A stretch of DNA of 35,765 bases from Flavobacterium sp. (GTDB taxonomy: Bacteria > Bacteroidota > Bacteroidia > Flavobacteriales > Flavobacteriaceae). The translations under genes and the position numbers were made by a program. The stretch covers positions 1 through 35,765 of the forward strand of contig JAIXTU010000187.1 of the NCBI GenBank assembly GCA_027483785.1, given 5' to 3'. Positions 22,730 through 29,605 of this stretch are shown here, piece after piece (position 1 is the first letter of the stretch; every line of letters begins with the position of its first letter). The notes under the pieces were generated by a model that ran no database searches, was not told the DNA's origin, and was given only the letters and a program-made list of their open reading frames with translations.

Positions 22730-23232
22730 ATTCAGCATACTCAAAACTTTATTTAGACCTGCAATCAGCCATTAAAAACGCAATTCCTGAGATTACATTT
22801 ATTGAGCAATATTTTGGTCAAGATAAATTCGAAGACTTTATTAGCAGGGTGTCTTTTCCTGCAGCGCTTATTGATTTCCCGGACTCTTCATTTAGTAACC
22901 TGAGTGAAATTGATTTGTTGGCAAAGGTAAAAATAGCAGTACTGCTGATGTTCAATACGCATTCACAAACGTATCATATGGCTCCTGAGGCGGTGCGTGA
23001 ACGGGGCTTGGAGTATTTAGAATGCGAGCACAAAATAATCGCGTTACTTCATGGCTGGGACGCCGACTATTGCACCAATTTAGTTTTGCAGAATATTCGT
23101 AGCCGCAACGTTAATCCAGACGGAATTCGCATGCGTGAATTGATCTTTGAAACCGAGCTTTTTATGATTCGTGAAAGCGATGAAACGACATCGTTCACAT
23201 TTAGCTTTACCGGCTCAATCGAAAAGCCGTAA
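22726..23232 (+). CDS. Mu gp37 / tail terminator-like protein
   Basis: A 168-residue protein at the end of the rightward block, coupled by ATGA to the gpG-like gene. SRVSFPAALIDFPDSSFSNL near 38-57 and a mixed strand-helix pattern (ECEHKIIALLHGWDADYCTN near 98-117) fit the small tail-terminator or gp37 proteins of Mu-like phages of Bacteroidetes. The call rests mainly on order and pattern. It converges with the 68-residue minus-strand gene, overlapping it by 18 bases at the 3' ends. Confidence 0.6.
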   Translation: MNSAYSKLYLDLQSAIKNAIPEITFIEQYFGQDKFEDFISRVSFPAALIDFPDSSFSNLSEIDLLAKVKIAVLLMFNTHSQTYHMAPEAVRERGLEYLECEHKIIALLHGWDADYCTNLVLQNIRSRNVNPDGIRMRELIFETELFMIRESDETTSFTFSFTGSIEKP

Positions 23233-23421
23233 CTGATCGGCGTTTTTAGGGATTACAGTTCCTTTATAATTTACCCAAGTCCGGTAAGAAATGTGGATGT
23301 TATGCTTGGGAAAAATGACCCGAACAATATGCGTATCGGGTACATCGGCGTGCTTATACGCTCGGTACAGCTCCAAGATGTGAGCAATCTTCTTTAACTG
23401 ATTTTTGCGATTGTAAGCCAT
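23215..23421 (-). CDS. Small conserved phage protein, unknown function
   Basis: A 68-residue protein, MAYNRKNQLKKIAHILELYR at the start, followed by AYKHADVPDTHIVRVIFPKH and SYRTWVNYKGTVIPKN. The pattern of helices and basic residues suggests a compact DNA-binding or replication accessory protein. I recall similar small proteins in Bacteroidetes Mu-like phages, without known function. It is isolated from other minus-strand genes by a terminator (23527-23557) and has a TAnnTTTG promoter so close to its ATG that a leaderless mRNA is possible. Confidence 0.7.
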   Translation of the reverse strand: MAYNRKNQLKKIAHILELYRAYKHADVPDTHIVRVIFPKHNIHISYRTWVNYKGTVIPKNADQLRLFD

Positions 23422-23425
23422 GTCC

Positions 23426-23456
23426 CAAAAGTATCTGGCGAAAAAATGCTTTGCAA
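23426..23456 (-). promoter_or_regulatory. Candidate Bacteroidota promoter of the 68-residue gene
   Basis: On the minus strand TACTTTTG (complement of 23426-23433) matches TAnnTTTG exactly, and TTG (complement of 23454-23456) lies 20 bases upstream, close to the Bacteroidota -33 spacing. The -7 box ends five bases before the ATG at 23421, so the transcript would begin at or next to the start codon. Chance matches are possible in A/T-rich DNA. Confidence 0.45.
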
Positions 23457-23526
23457 CGTGACTTTTGAGAATTTTTTATTTGAATATCTTTTACTTGTAG
23501 CAAGGAAAATTGGTAGAGGTAGAAAT

Positions 23527-23557
23527 AAAAAGTCTCCCAAAAAATTGAGAGACTTTA
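23527..23557 (-). terminator. Rho-independent terminator of the Rha operon
   Basis: On the minus strand AAAGTCTC (complement of 23549-23556) pairs with GAGACTTT (complement of 23529-23536), with a 12-base loop that can pair further at its base, followed by a short T run. It lies 19 bases after the stop of the last gene of the Rha unit and separates it from the 68-residue gene. Confidence 0.75.
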
Positions 23558-23575
23558 GTGAATGGAGTTATAAAG

Positions 23576-23782
23576 TTACTTAAGACAAAGTTGGTCGGTT
23601 TCGAACTCAATTAGCTTGACAAGCTCTACAGCCCAGTAGCAATCATCATGATTTTTAAAATCGTCGCGCTGGCTTGAAACCAAATTTAGTACTGCGGTTT
23701 TCATCAATAAAACATCGTAAACATCTGTCTTAGATATATTGGTTTTTATAACTATGTTGCTGTTTTCATCGAGGCCAATCAT
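23576..23782 (-). CDS. Small hypothetical protein
   Basis: A 68-residue acidic protein starting MIGLDENSNIVIKTNISKTD. An amphipathic helix, VYDVLLMKTAVLNLVSSQRD, lies near 21-40, with WAVELVKLIEFETDQLC near the end. The start overlaps the preceding gene by four bases (ATGA), and a terminator follows 19 bases after the stop, so it is the last gene of the Rha unit. No family is recognised. Small acidic proteins here are sometimes anti-host factors, but nothing shows this. Confidence 0.6.
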   Translation of the reverse strand: MIGLDENSNIVIKTNISKTDVYDVLLMKTAVLNLVSSQRDDFKNHDDCYWAVELVKLIEFETDQLCLK

Positions 23783-24012
23783 ACGTTATCGCTTTTAAGT
23801 TCAACATTAAATGACTTACATGTATTGCAGATAATCAAGCGCTGCACTATTCGTTCTCCTGAGATCAGAATAACACTTTTGCGCCTTTCGTTTACTTTAT
23901 GATTGCACTCTAGTGTTGTGCGTACAAACCAATTTTGAGGATGACTTTTAGCAAAAGATTTCGCAAACGCAGTTAGCTCTTCTTTGCTCCGGAAGTATTG
24001 CGTTGGTTTCAT
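23779..24012 (-). CDS. Small Cys/His-containing hypothetical protein
   Basis: A 77-residue protein. LECNHKVNERRKSVILISGE near 34-53 and LIICNTCKSFNVEL near 59-72 give a Cys-x-His and a Cys-x-x-Cys pair that could bind zinc (a small zinc ribbon). The N-terminus is basic and helical (FRSKEELTAFAKSFAKSHP). It joins the Rha gene by a TAATG overlap and the next gene by ATGA. Function unknown; a nucleic-acid-binding role is plausible from the zinc ribbon only. Confidence 0.6.
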   Translation of the reverse strand: MKPTQYFRSKEELTAFAKSFAKSHPQNWFVRTTLECNHKVNERRKSVILISGERIVQRLIICNTCKSFNVELKSDNV

Positions 24013-24893
24013 TACTTCACATTATTAATTTTACCATTTGTCAACAATTCAACAACATAGTCTTTATTGACAGGTTTTTTAAACAACGAAAACAATATTT
24101 CGTTCATCTCAGCATCTGTAAAGAAGTAAGTATAAGGGTTGTCTTCGTCTTTTTTTCTATCAATATTAAAAACGTCCTTGTAGATTGTCGCTATAATTCC
24201 GTAAGGTACACGATTACTCACTTTTACCCATTCTGAAAAAGCTACAACGTTTATAAACCACGGTTCTTGGTGGCCAATTTTTACTTTTAATCTATTGTTA
24301 TCACCCCAGCGGTTTAATAAGTGTGTCGGCGTAGAATCATACCCCATCATCCTAGATATGGGAGCTAGCTTGGCATAGATAGCGCCGTCTATTACATAAA
24401 TTTGATTAGACAAGTTGCCCATTTTTACTGTAATGACTGTTTTTTCAGGATAAACTCCGGCGTTTTGATCAATAAGTAATGGATTGGTTTGAACTTTTCG
24501 TTCCAGTTCAGACCATCTAATAATTACTTTTGCCCGAGCTTCGTCATTGAATTTTGTAGATACATATAAGCATTCATCCCTAGTAAGTTCATATTCAGGA
24601 TTTTTCTTTCCCGAAGAATCTACATATTCACTCAACGCAAATTTGCGTTCAGTTACTTTTTCCCAAGCAGGCTCCATTGTCTTAATAGACCTTAAGACTT
24701 CGGTATGCCTTTTTCCTGCAATTTCTGCAATTTCACGACTAGTCATCGTGTTTTTTGTTTGCTCGTTTACTGTCGGAGCTAGACTTCTTTTTGTTGCATT
24801 CATCTTATTTGAGATTTTAATGTATGCGAGCTTTCCTTTAGGTGTCTCAAACCATTCATAGAATGGAATTACAGCCCTTTCGGAACTGCTCAC
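24012..24893 (-). CDS. Rha-family phage regulatory protein
   Basis: A protein of up to 293 residues. TMTSREIAEIAGKRHTEVLR near 48-67, SEYVDSSGKKNPEYELTRDE near 87-106 and CLYVSTKFNDEARAKVIIRW near 107-126 match the Rha (pRha) domain of phage regulators and antirepressors. The C-terminal half is unrelated and unique (SRMMGYDSTPTHLLNRWGDN near 179-198), perhaps a DNA- or partner-binding region. The GTG at 24893 is possible and gives a protein-like N-terminus; the ATG at 24803 (residue 31) gives a 263-residue form. It heads a short operon with its own promoter and an operator-like site, which suggests a lytic/lysogenic control role. Confidence 0.75.
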   Translation of the reverse strand: MSSSERAVIPFYEWFETPKGKLAYIKISNKMNATKRSLAPTVNEQTKNTMTSREIAEIAGKRHTEVLRSIKTMEPAWEKVTERKFALSEYVDSSGKKNPEYELTRDECLYVSTKFNDEARAKVIIRWSELERKVQTNPLLIDQNAGVYPEKTVITVKMGNLSNQIYVIDGAIYAKLAPISRMMGYDSTPTHLLNRWGDNNRLKVKIGHQEPWFINVVAFSEWVKVSNRVPYGIIATIYKDVFNIDRKKDEDNPYTYFFTDAEMNEILFSLFKKPVNKDYVVELLTNGKINNVK

Positions 24894-24914
24894 CTTGGGA
24901 AAGCTCTTATTGTC

Positions 24915-24928
24915 GATAAAATTTTATA
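24915..24928. promoter_or_regulatory. Operator-like palindrome upstream of Rha gene
   Basis: GATAAAATTTTATA matches 13 of 14 positions of the candidate repressor operator consensus GAYAAAATTTTRTC derived from the repressor region (34439-34481). It lies between the predicted promoter (24959-24988) and the Rha GTG, where a bound repressor would block transcription. The core is A/T-rich, so a chance match cannot be excluded. Confidence 0.4.
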
Positions 24929-24958
24929 TAGATTACTCTATAAATGGTTTGAGAGCGA

Positions 24959-24988
24959 CAAACATACAAAATATTTAAGTTTTACAAA
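24959..24988 (-). promoter_or_regulatory. Promoter of the Rha operon (Bacteroidota type)
   Basis: On the minus strand TATGTTTG (complement of 24959-24966) is an exact TAnnTTTG -7 element, and TTTG (complement of 24985-24988) lies 18 bases upstream as the -33 element. Transcription would start near 24952. The rest of the gap between the early operon and Rha (24894-25052) holds the operator-like site and no gene. Confidence 0.6.
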
Positions 24989-25052
24989 ATATCGGCTAAG
25001 TTGAATGGCAAAAAGTTAATGAGGCGGATTTATTGCGATGTAGTTAAATCAA

Positions 25053-25412
25053 TTATTTAAATCGAATTAAATCGTGTTGTAGTAGATAAATCAATCGACT
25101 TTGCAACTTGTTGCAAACCTCTAGTAACTTCTCGTCGGGAACTTTTATAAAGCCATCGCATACTTCGAGTATGATTTCACGTAATAGGTTATTACACACT
25201 AATTCGATAGGTAATCGGGCGCTTATTGTATAACCTTTTTCGTTTTCTTGAGACTTAAAATATTGCTCGCTTTCAACAAGTACATTCAATCTCTGAACAA
25301 ACCGATTCGATTGAATCAGTATGTCAACTTCCATCAGCTCAGAATCGCTGCACGCATCGAGAAACTTTTCCGGCGTGATGTCTATTTGATTGGTTTGGTT
25401 TATTACTGGCAT
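25053..25412 (-). CDS. Hypothetical protein, early operon
   Basis: A 119-residue acidic protein that begins MPVINQTNQIDITPEKFLDA. It is mainly helical (LVCNNLLREIILEVCDGFIK near 74-93) and ends with LQSRLIYLLQHDLIRFK. No domain is recognised. It is the last gene of the long leftward early operon, four bases after the preceding stop, and is followed by the Rha promoter region. It has no membrane segment or catalytic motif that I can name. Confidence 0.6.
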   Translation of the reverse strand: MPVINQTNQIDITPEKFLDACSDSELMEVDILIQSNRFVQRLNVLVESEQYFKSQENEKGYTISARLPIELVCNNLLREIILEVCDGFIKVPDEKLLEVCNKLQSRLIYLLQHDLIRFK

Positions 25413-25416
25413 GGCA

Positions 25417-25644
25417 TTATTCTTTAGTATGTATAGAAAATCTTAACCTTGTTGGATCATAACCTAAAGTGTCGAGCTTTTTTGTAATCTCATACATTTT
25501 CTCTTGTAAAAACTCCATAGCCTCTTTTTGAACATCCTTAGAGGGAAACTTGTCGTATAGACGCGAATCTTCGTGGGTCATAAATGATTCATTGAATACA
25601 AAACCGGTTCGCGGTTTTTTCGTTCTGTAAATTAGTTTTGCCAT
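25417..25644 (-). CDS. Small hypothetical protein, early operon
   Basis: A 75-residue protein starting MAKLIYRTKKPRTGFVFNES. The first 20 residues are basic, and the middle and end are helical (VQKEAMEFLQEKMYEITKKL near 39-58), followed by GYDPTRLRFSIHTKE. No known family. It lies between two small early genes with short gaps. A DNA- or nucleotide-related accessory role is possible only by position. Confidence 0.6.
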   Translation of the reverse strand: MAKLIYRTKKPRTGFVFNESFMTHEDSRLYDKFPSKDVQKEAMEFLQEKMYEITKKLDTLGYDPTRLRFSIHTKE

Positions 25645-25652
25645 AATGTATT

Positions 25653-25976
25653 TTATTGGTTTTTAAAATGTTTTTTTACTATTTTATAATACTCTTCTAG
25701 TTCTGATTCATGTATTATCAATGGCAAGTAGTGATGCTTTGATATTGGCAATCCACAAATACAGTAAGCCTGATTACCAAGTCTTATTGTTTTCAATCTT
25801 TTCAAGTAAAAAGGAATTTGGACACCTTTTGTCAATTGATGATCCCCACATGTATTTCCTAACCAAACTTCGCCTTTGTTTAACTCATGATTACATGATC
25901 TGTGTTTAAAAGCATCATGTGTGTAATACTTCTCGGTTATCCATTCATATCCGGGTCGAGCAATGTCTTTGCACAT
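25653..25976 (-). CDS. Cys/His-rich hypothetical protein, early operon
   Basis: A 107-residue protein with several Cys and His residues: MCKDIARPGYEWITEKYYTH at the start, RSCNHELNKGEVWLGNTCGD near 26-45, and YCICGLPISKHHYL near 72-85. The arrangement may form one zinc site (SCNH, NTCGDH and CICG). The length is small for an enzyme. It is not recognised. It lies three bases before the next gene in the leftward operon. Confidence 0.6.
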   Translation of the reverse strand: MCKDIARPGYEWITEKYYTHDAFKHRSCNHELNKGEVWLGNTCGDHQLTKGVQIPFYLKRLKTIRLGNQAYCICGLPISKHHYLPLIIHESELEEYYKIVKKHFKNQ

Positions 25977-25979
25977 AGC

Positions 25980-26363
25980 TTAAAGCGTTCTTGATTCTTT
26001 ATACTCAGCTAAAAACTTGGATACTGCGTCGCGGAGATGGGCTATTGCATTTTCTCCAAAAAAAACTTGGCGGGAGCCGACGACCGAATACGCAAACCAG
26101 CTGTCGCGGTCGTAGAACGAGAACCCGGCACCCGAAGGAGAAGGCATTTTAAATATTGGATAACGCTTGGCCTTTCTGTCATCCCAATCCGGTAATGGAT
26201 CATCAACCTGTCGGCCATTGTAAGCCGCTACGATAAGCTCTTCTTTTCGCATACCTATTTCGTGAGGTCTAAGTCCTTTACACCAGTCGGCAAATGTTTC
26301 TGCAGTGTGTCCGTGATATTTCAAAACATCATCGAACGTTTGTAAATCTTTAATTGGGTCCAT
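25980..26363 (-). CDS. Conserved phage protein, unknown function
   Basis: A 127-residue protein with an N-terminal helical part (DLQTFDDVLKYHGHTAETFA near 5-24, then KEELIVAAYNGRQVDDPLPD) and a C-terminal part with the run KMPSPSGAGFSFYDRDSWFA near 72-91. The SGFSF-D-DSW pattern is common in small proteins of Bacteroidetes phages and prophages; its role is unknown to me. It lies twelve bases after the preceding stop in the early operon. Confidence 0.65.
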   Translation of the reverse strand: MDPIKDLQTFDDVLKYHGHTAETFADWCKGLRPHEIGMRKEELIVAAYNGRQVDDPLPDWDDRKAKRYPIFKMPSPSGAGFSFYDRDSWFAYSVVGSRQVFFGENAIAHLRDAVSKFLAEYKESRTL

Positions 26364-26375
26364 TTGTTTGAATTT

Positions 26376-26834
26376 TTAAACTTGGTCGAAATCGTCCAAG
26401 TAGTATTTTGAGTTTATAAATGTGGCAAGATATGCCTGTGAAATTTTCGATCGTGTCAGGTACCGGTGATACGCTGGCACGGCTAGGAACAGTTTGATTT
26501 TATCCGTCTCGCTTAACTTGGCGAATGACTTTTCGGCATCAGCCCGGGCTACCTTTTTATTGTAAAGGTTCCAGATGGCCTCAAAGCTTAAATCGGCAGG
26601 ACTGATGCTGATTTCAAAAATCTTTTTGCATTTCTCGCTTTTGAGCCATACCTGATCCATGATGTCTTGTGAATACGGAAACGCGTAGTCGTAAAAGAGC
26701 TTCTTTGCAAGCTCTAGAAGCAAATCTCCGTTGTCAACGGAAAACTCCCTAATGCTGCCGTTTAAATTGTATTTAAAGAGCATTGTAATGCCGCTTTTAC
26801 GGCCTTTAACTCGGTAGGTTCTAAAGTTGTCCAT
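26376..26834 (-). CDS. Replication-protein-like conserved domain protein
   Basis: A 152-residue protein. The C-terminal region has LSFEAIWNLYNKKVARADAE near 83-102, then KSFAKLSETDKIKLFLAVPA, then SQAYLATFINSKYYLDDF. This is the FxxxWxxYPKK...AxxxFxKL...ATFLNxxxWxD pattern found near the C-terminus of phage DnaT/replication proteins and HTH regulators. The N-terminal half (FRTYRVKGRKSGITMLFKYN) is beta-like, and no HTH is visible. A transposable phage does not need a replication initiator, so it may help recruit host replication factors after transposition (inference). It overlaps the upstream gene by 14 bases. Confidence 0.55.
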   Translation of the reverse strand: MDNFRTYRVKGRKSGITMLFKYNLNGSIREFSVDNGDLLLELAKKLFYDYAFPYSQDIMDQVWLKSEKCKKIFEISISPADLSFEAIWNLYNKKVARADAEKSFAKLSETDKIKLFLAVPAYHRYLTRSKISQAYLATFINSKYYLDDFDQV

Positions 26835-27150
26835 AAATTCGTTCTTTCAAATGTTTCTCTGAGCCAATGAGTAGCTTGATACCAACATCGACCGCGATGC
26901 GCTGCTCTATAAGAGCGCCGCGACTGGCTTGCCAGTCAGGTAAAAGGTAAATGTAATCGCACTCCATCAGCGCCGCCACACATTTACGCATGGCGGTTTT
27001 CCAATCGCATTGCCAATCATTGACAACTTCCAATGGATTGACTGGAACAGCTCCTGCAGCTTCGATTGCTTTTTGAGCTGCGCCAAATTTGATAGTTACT
27101 TCGTGGATAGGTAATCCTGTGACTTTACCGGCTATATATACTTTTTTCAT
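26821..27150 (-). CDS. DUF4406-family protein (nucleoside deoxyribosyltransferase-like fold)
   Basis: A 109-residue protein: MKKVYIAGKVTGLPIHEVTI at the start, AGAVPVNPLEVVNDWQCDWK near 32-51 and LMECDYIYLLPDWQASRGAL near 62-81, followed by EQRIAVDVGIKLL. This is the DUF4406 pattern, a Rossmann-like fold related to nucleoside 2-deoxyribosyltransferases (YIAGPVTG, CDxIYLLPGWexSxGA). It may salvage or alter deoxynucleosides, which would fit a phage with a nucleotide-modifying gene at its other end. Activity is not shown. It overlaps both neighbours. Confidence 0.85.
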   Translation of the reverse strand: MKKVYIAGKVTGLPIHEVTIKFGAAQKAIEAAGAVPVNPLEVVNDWQCDWKTAMRKCVAALMECDYIYLLPDWQASRGALIEQRIAVDVGIKLLIGSEKHLKERIYGQL

Positions 27151-27473
27151 GATAATTGCTTGTTAAGTTGATCGATTAAGTTTTGCATGATACGCCGTTC
27201 GTACGGCGTTGAAATAAGCTCTACCGAAATCAGTAAAAACTGTTCTAGATAATGAGCATGATGGTAAGTAATTGTTAACGATTGCTTTTTTTTAGCTTTC
27301 GAAAACAAGTCCAGATTTAATGCTACGTCGGAGAAGCTTTTGGCTACTTTCACGCGAACCTCGCTAAGTATCGATAATCGAACCCGGGTTTCGCGTGAGC
27401 CGTGGCTCGGGTCTAATTGTGCAAACAGCTGGTGTAAAACTTGAAGCTGTTCGTTGGTGATTTTCACTTTCAT
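27147..27473 (-). CDS. Small helical hypothetical protein
   Basis: A 108-residue protein from the ATG at 27473 (MKVKITNEQLQVLHQLFAQL), chosen because it overlaps the upstream stop as ATGA; a longer frame from 27518 would start within the upstream gene. The protein is helical throughout, with many Leu and His residues (ITYHHAHYLEQFLLISVELI near 64-83) and a C-terminus MQNLIDQLNKQLS. No family is recognised. It lies in the small-gene cluster between GemA and DUF4406. Confidence 0.6.
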   Translation of the reverse strand: MKVKITNEQLQVLHQLFAQLDPSHGSRETRVRLSILSEVRVKVAKSFSDVALNLDLFSKAKKKQSLTITYHHAHYLEQFLLISVELISTPYERRIMQNLIDQLNKQLS

Positions 27474-27640
27474 AGTCTGTGTATTGGTTCGCTTACAACT
27501 AAATGGCAATCGGTACATACTTCTACCACTACTTCAATGGTAAAAAGGTGATCGATAACCCGCTCTTCGGTTCTAGCGTGCGGGCATGTTGGTTGGTCCA
27601 GTTCTGCAAAGAACAAAGCCCACATTTGGTCAGTTCTCAT
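27470..27640 (-). CDS. Small zinc-ribbon-like protein
   Basis: A 56-residue protein from the ATG at 27640 (MRTDQMWALFFAELDQPTCP). CPHARTEERVIDHLF near 19-33 and EVCTDCHLVVSEPIHRL at the end hold Cys-Pro-His and Cys-x-x-Cys-His, probably a metal site. The start lies inside the end of the 32-residue membrane protein gene, and the stop overlaps the next start by four bases. A longer TTG form (27667) is less likely. Function unknown. Confidence 0.55.
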   Translation of the reverse strand: MRTDQMWALFFAELDQPTCPHARTEERVIDHLFTIEVVVEVCTDCHLVVSEPIHRL

Positions 27641-27728
27641 CGTCGATTGTAAAGATGATCCACACAAATGCTACTGTTAGAACAAAAGCGGCTACAGAAG
27701 CGTAAAAAACAGGTTCTATTGCTATCAT
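27630..27728 (-). CDS. 32-residue single-pass membrane protein
   Basis: A short frame starting MIAIEPVFYASVAAFVLTVA and ending in IDDEN, almost entirely one transmembrane helix. The ATG overlaps the GemA stop by four bases (ATGA), and the stop overlaps the following gene start by a few codons. Such dense coupling is seen throughout this operon and supports translation. Too short to assign; host-membrane or antiholin-like roles are possible only by analogy. Confidence 0.55.
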   Translation of the reverse strand: MIAIEPVFYASVAAFVLTVAFVWIIFTIDDEN

Positions 27729-28177
27729 TTGTACCGGTGATTTACAATTCCTTCAAACGCCTTAATTGTTTTCGAAAGCTCATCAGAAGACTGCTCTGTC
27801 AGCGGCTTTTTTACGGGTGATCGGTCGCTCTTTAAAAAATGTGCGATCCGTTTCATGTCTGCAATTTTGCCGTGCTTTTTGTGCGGCAGACTCCATTGCG
27901 CCTGTATGGCCATAGAGAGCACGGCACGATGCTTAGAGTTCTTGGCATCGAAGCCTTCGAAAGCATCTTTGTGCGTTCGGTTCTGCGATGGCGCAGCGCC
28001 TGTTTGCTTGGCAATTATTGCGTTAGCTTGCTGCTCGGTTAAATCGTGCAGCGATCGTTTGGCAACTTCACCGGTAGCCCATTGCACCCACTCCTCCTTG
28101 ATATCGGAGTTGTAGGCGCAATTGCGCATGATGGTTTTGATCTGATCTTTGCGAATTGGTGCTTCAGTTGCTGTCAT
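27725..28177 (-). CDS. GemA / gp16-like protein (DUF1018)
   Basis: A 150-residue protein: IRKDQIKTIMRNCAYNSDIK near 8-27, ATGEVAKRSLHDLTEQQANA near 34-53 and IIAKQTGAA follow the Mu gp16 (GemA) pattern. The C-terminal part is specific (LPHKKHGKIADMKRIAHFLK near 97-116). GemA modulates host gene expression and DNA topology in phage Mu; the detail here is inferred from the family. It overlaps the small TM gene (ATGA) and the upstream gene by 14 bases. Confidence 0.85.
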   Translation of the reverse strand: MTATEAPIRKDQIKTIMRNCAYNSDIKEEWVQWATGEVAKRSLHDLTEQQANAIIAKQTGAAPSQNRTHKDAFEGFDAKNSKHRAVLSMAIQAQWSLPHKKHGKIADMKRIAHFLKSDRSPVKKPLTEQSSDELSKTIKAFEGIVNHRYK

Positions 28178-28415
28178 CTACGATTAATTTAAGATTGAAT
28201 GAAGGCACTTTTCTTAGAACGTTGCCGCCCATATCTTTCACATCGAACCAGTTGCTGAACTCAGCGTGTCGATTGGTAATTATTACTGTTTCGCCTTTCA
28301 CAAACATTTTATTTTCGTGATTCCAGTAATCGGCAAGCAGTTTAGCCTGCTTGCCGTTGTAATAGTCAACAGGCTTGCTGTTGACGATGGTTTCGTTTAA
28401 AGTGATATATCCCAT
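28164..28415 (-). CDS. Small hypothetical protein, early operon
   Basis: An 83-residue protein: MGYITLNETIVNSKPVDYYN at the start, VKGETVIITNRHAEFSNWFD near 39-58 and a beta-rich end NLKLIVDDSN. A small all-beta SH3-like or KOW-like fold is plausible. It overlaps the upstream DUF-like gene by 19 bases and GemA by 14. It is not recognised. Confidence 0.6.
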   Translation of the reverse strand: MGYITLNETIVNSKPVDYYNGKQAKLLADYWNHENKMFVKGETVIITNRHAEFSNWFDVKDMGGNVLRKVPSFNLKLIVDDSN

Positions 28416-28900
28416 GATTTTCTTTTTACGATAAAATCTACGTAAAGCGCTGCAGGATAATTGCCGTATAATGGAACGGTGTGGCCGCCTTCGCTGCGCA
28501 AATCGGAGAATCCAACCTTAATAGGCTTACAGCGTTTGTAAGTGTCGTTTAGATGGTTGACCAGTAGTTGCATACTTGCTTTGAACTGCTCGTAATAAGC
28601 AGCATCGTAAGCCGTGCCATCTATTGTTTTAAGGTACTCTAAAAACGATTTTTCTAGTGAGTTTTTAGGCACGTAGGTAGCTGCAAGACGAACAACGATT
28701 AAATCGAAGTCTCCACTGCTTTTAGGCTTCTTTTCAGAGGACTTTGCATTTTTATCTCGCGAGTTTAAATATTCGCGAAGCGCTTTAGTCTCATTAGCCG
28801 TTAACTCCTCTTTGGCTTTCACGCCATCTTCGGAGACAAAAACCTCCTTGCCATTGACGGCAAGGAAGTTGTGTTCTGTTTCTTTGATTTCTACGCTCAT
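28397..28900 (-). CDS. Hypothetical protein adjoining DUF3164 gene
   Basis: A 167-residue protein. The N-terminal part contains HNFLAVNGKEVFVSEDGVKA near 10-29, then a Lys-rich linker (SRDKNAKSSEKKPKSSGD, near 47-64). The C-terminal half is helical (TAYDAAYYEQFKASMQLLVN near 95-114) and ends in a beta segment PLYGNYPAALYVDFIVKRKS. The start overlaps the DUF3164 stop by four bases. No known family is recognised. Confidence 0.6.
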   Translation of the reverse strand: MSVEIKETEHNFLAVNGKEVFVSEDGVKAKEELTANETKALREYLNSRDKNAKSSEKKPKSSGDFDLIVVRLAATYVPKNSLEKSFLEYLKTIDGTAYDAAYYEQFKASMQLLVNHLNDTYKRCKPIKVGFSDLRSEGGHTVPLYGNYPAALYVDFIVKRKSWDISL

Positions 28901-29604
28901 GATTCACTGCTTTGTTGTTCTGGAATCTCCTCTGCAAAGAAGTCAAACTCATAACCGGCTGAAAATCCAGCCGAGGACATGGAAAGTGGTATTGAGGTTT
29001 TGCTGCCATCAGCATTGATCAAATATGCCTCGATAAACCAACTAGATCGAACAGGCTTGTATGCCTCCGCAATGATTTTTACGCCGTTCGAAAACTCCTC
29101 GTCATTGAACTTTGGCGCGAGCTTTTGCAGCTCCAGTACTCGCGAACCTTTTAGGTTGCCCTTGGCGTCCTTCTTTAAAAGATTGAATACAGTATCGACC
29201 AATGCGGCAGAATTCTCATCCTTAGCCAAGGATTGAATAAATCGCTGTACTTTCTCGACGCCAGCACTTACGGTATCATCCCAACCTTCGTTAATGCGAT
29301 ATCCGATAGTAATCTCTTCGCGATCGGTCGAGAACGTATGCGATTGCTGCTTTTGCTTCAAACCGTACACTTTGTTTTTCAAATCTAAAACCTGCTCGAA
29401 AAACTTGAACGTGTCGGTTTTTGCGTTCGATAGGTGCTCGCTTGCTTGCGTGAGTCTAAAGATTGCTTTTGGCACAGTTTCCTGAACCAAATCTTTATAA
29501 GCCTGACGATCTTTGTCTTTGCTGGCTTCTTTTTTACTGAGAATAGCTTTCAGCTCTTCGACCGATAAGCTCTCAACATCTACTAATTTTTTAGTCTGTT
29601 CCAT
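28897..29604 (-). CDS. DUF3164-family protein
   Basis: A 235-residue protein matching DUF3164: helices in the first half (AKTDTFKFFEQVLDLKNKVY near 60-79), then SFSTDREEITIGYRINEGWD-like strands near 90-110, ENSAALVDTVFNLLKKDAKG near 128-147, RVLELQKLAPKFNDEEFSNG near 154-173 and a C-terminal RSSWFIEAYLINADGSKTSI near 187-206. DUF3164 is found in Mu-like phages; I know no proven role. Position in the early operon is compatible with DNA protection in place of Mu Gam, which is otherwise not seen here. Coupled on both sides. Confidence 0.85.
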   Translation of the reverse strand: MEQTKKLVDVESLSVEELKAILSKKEASKDKDRQAYKDLVQETVPKAIFRLTQASEHLSNAKTDTFKFFEQVLDLKNKVYGLKQKQQSHTFSTDREEITIGYRINEGWDDTVSAGVEKVQRFIQSLAKDENSAALVDTVFNLLKKDAKGNLKGSRVLELQKLAPKFNDEEFSNGVKIIAEAYKPVRSSWFIEAYLINADGSKTSIPLSMSSAGFSAGYEFDFFAEEIPEQQSSES

Positions 29605-29605
29605 C

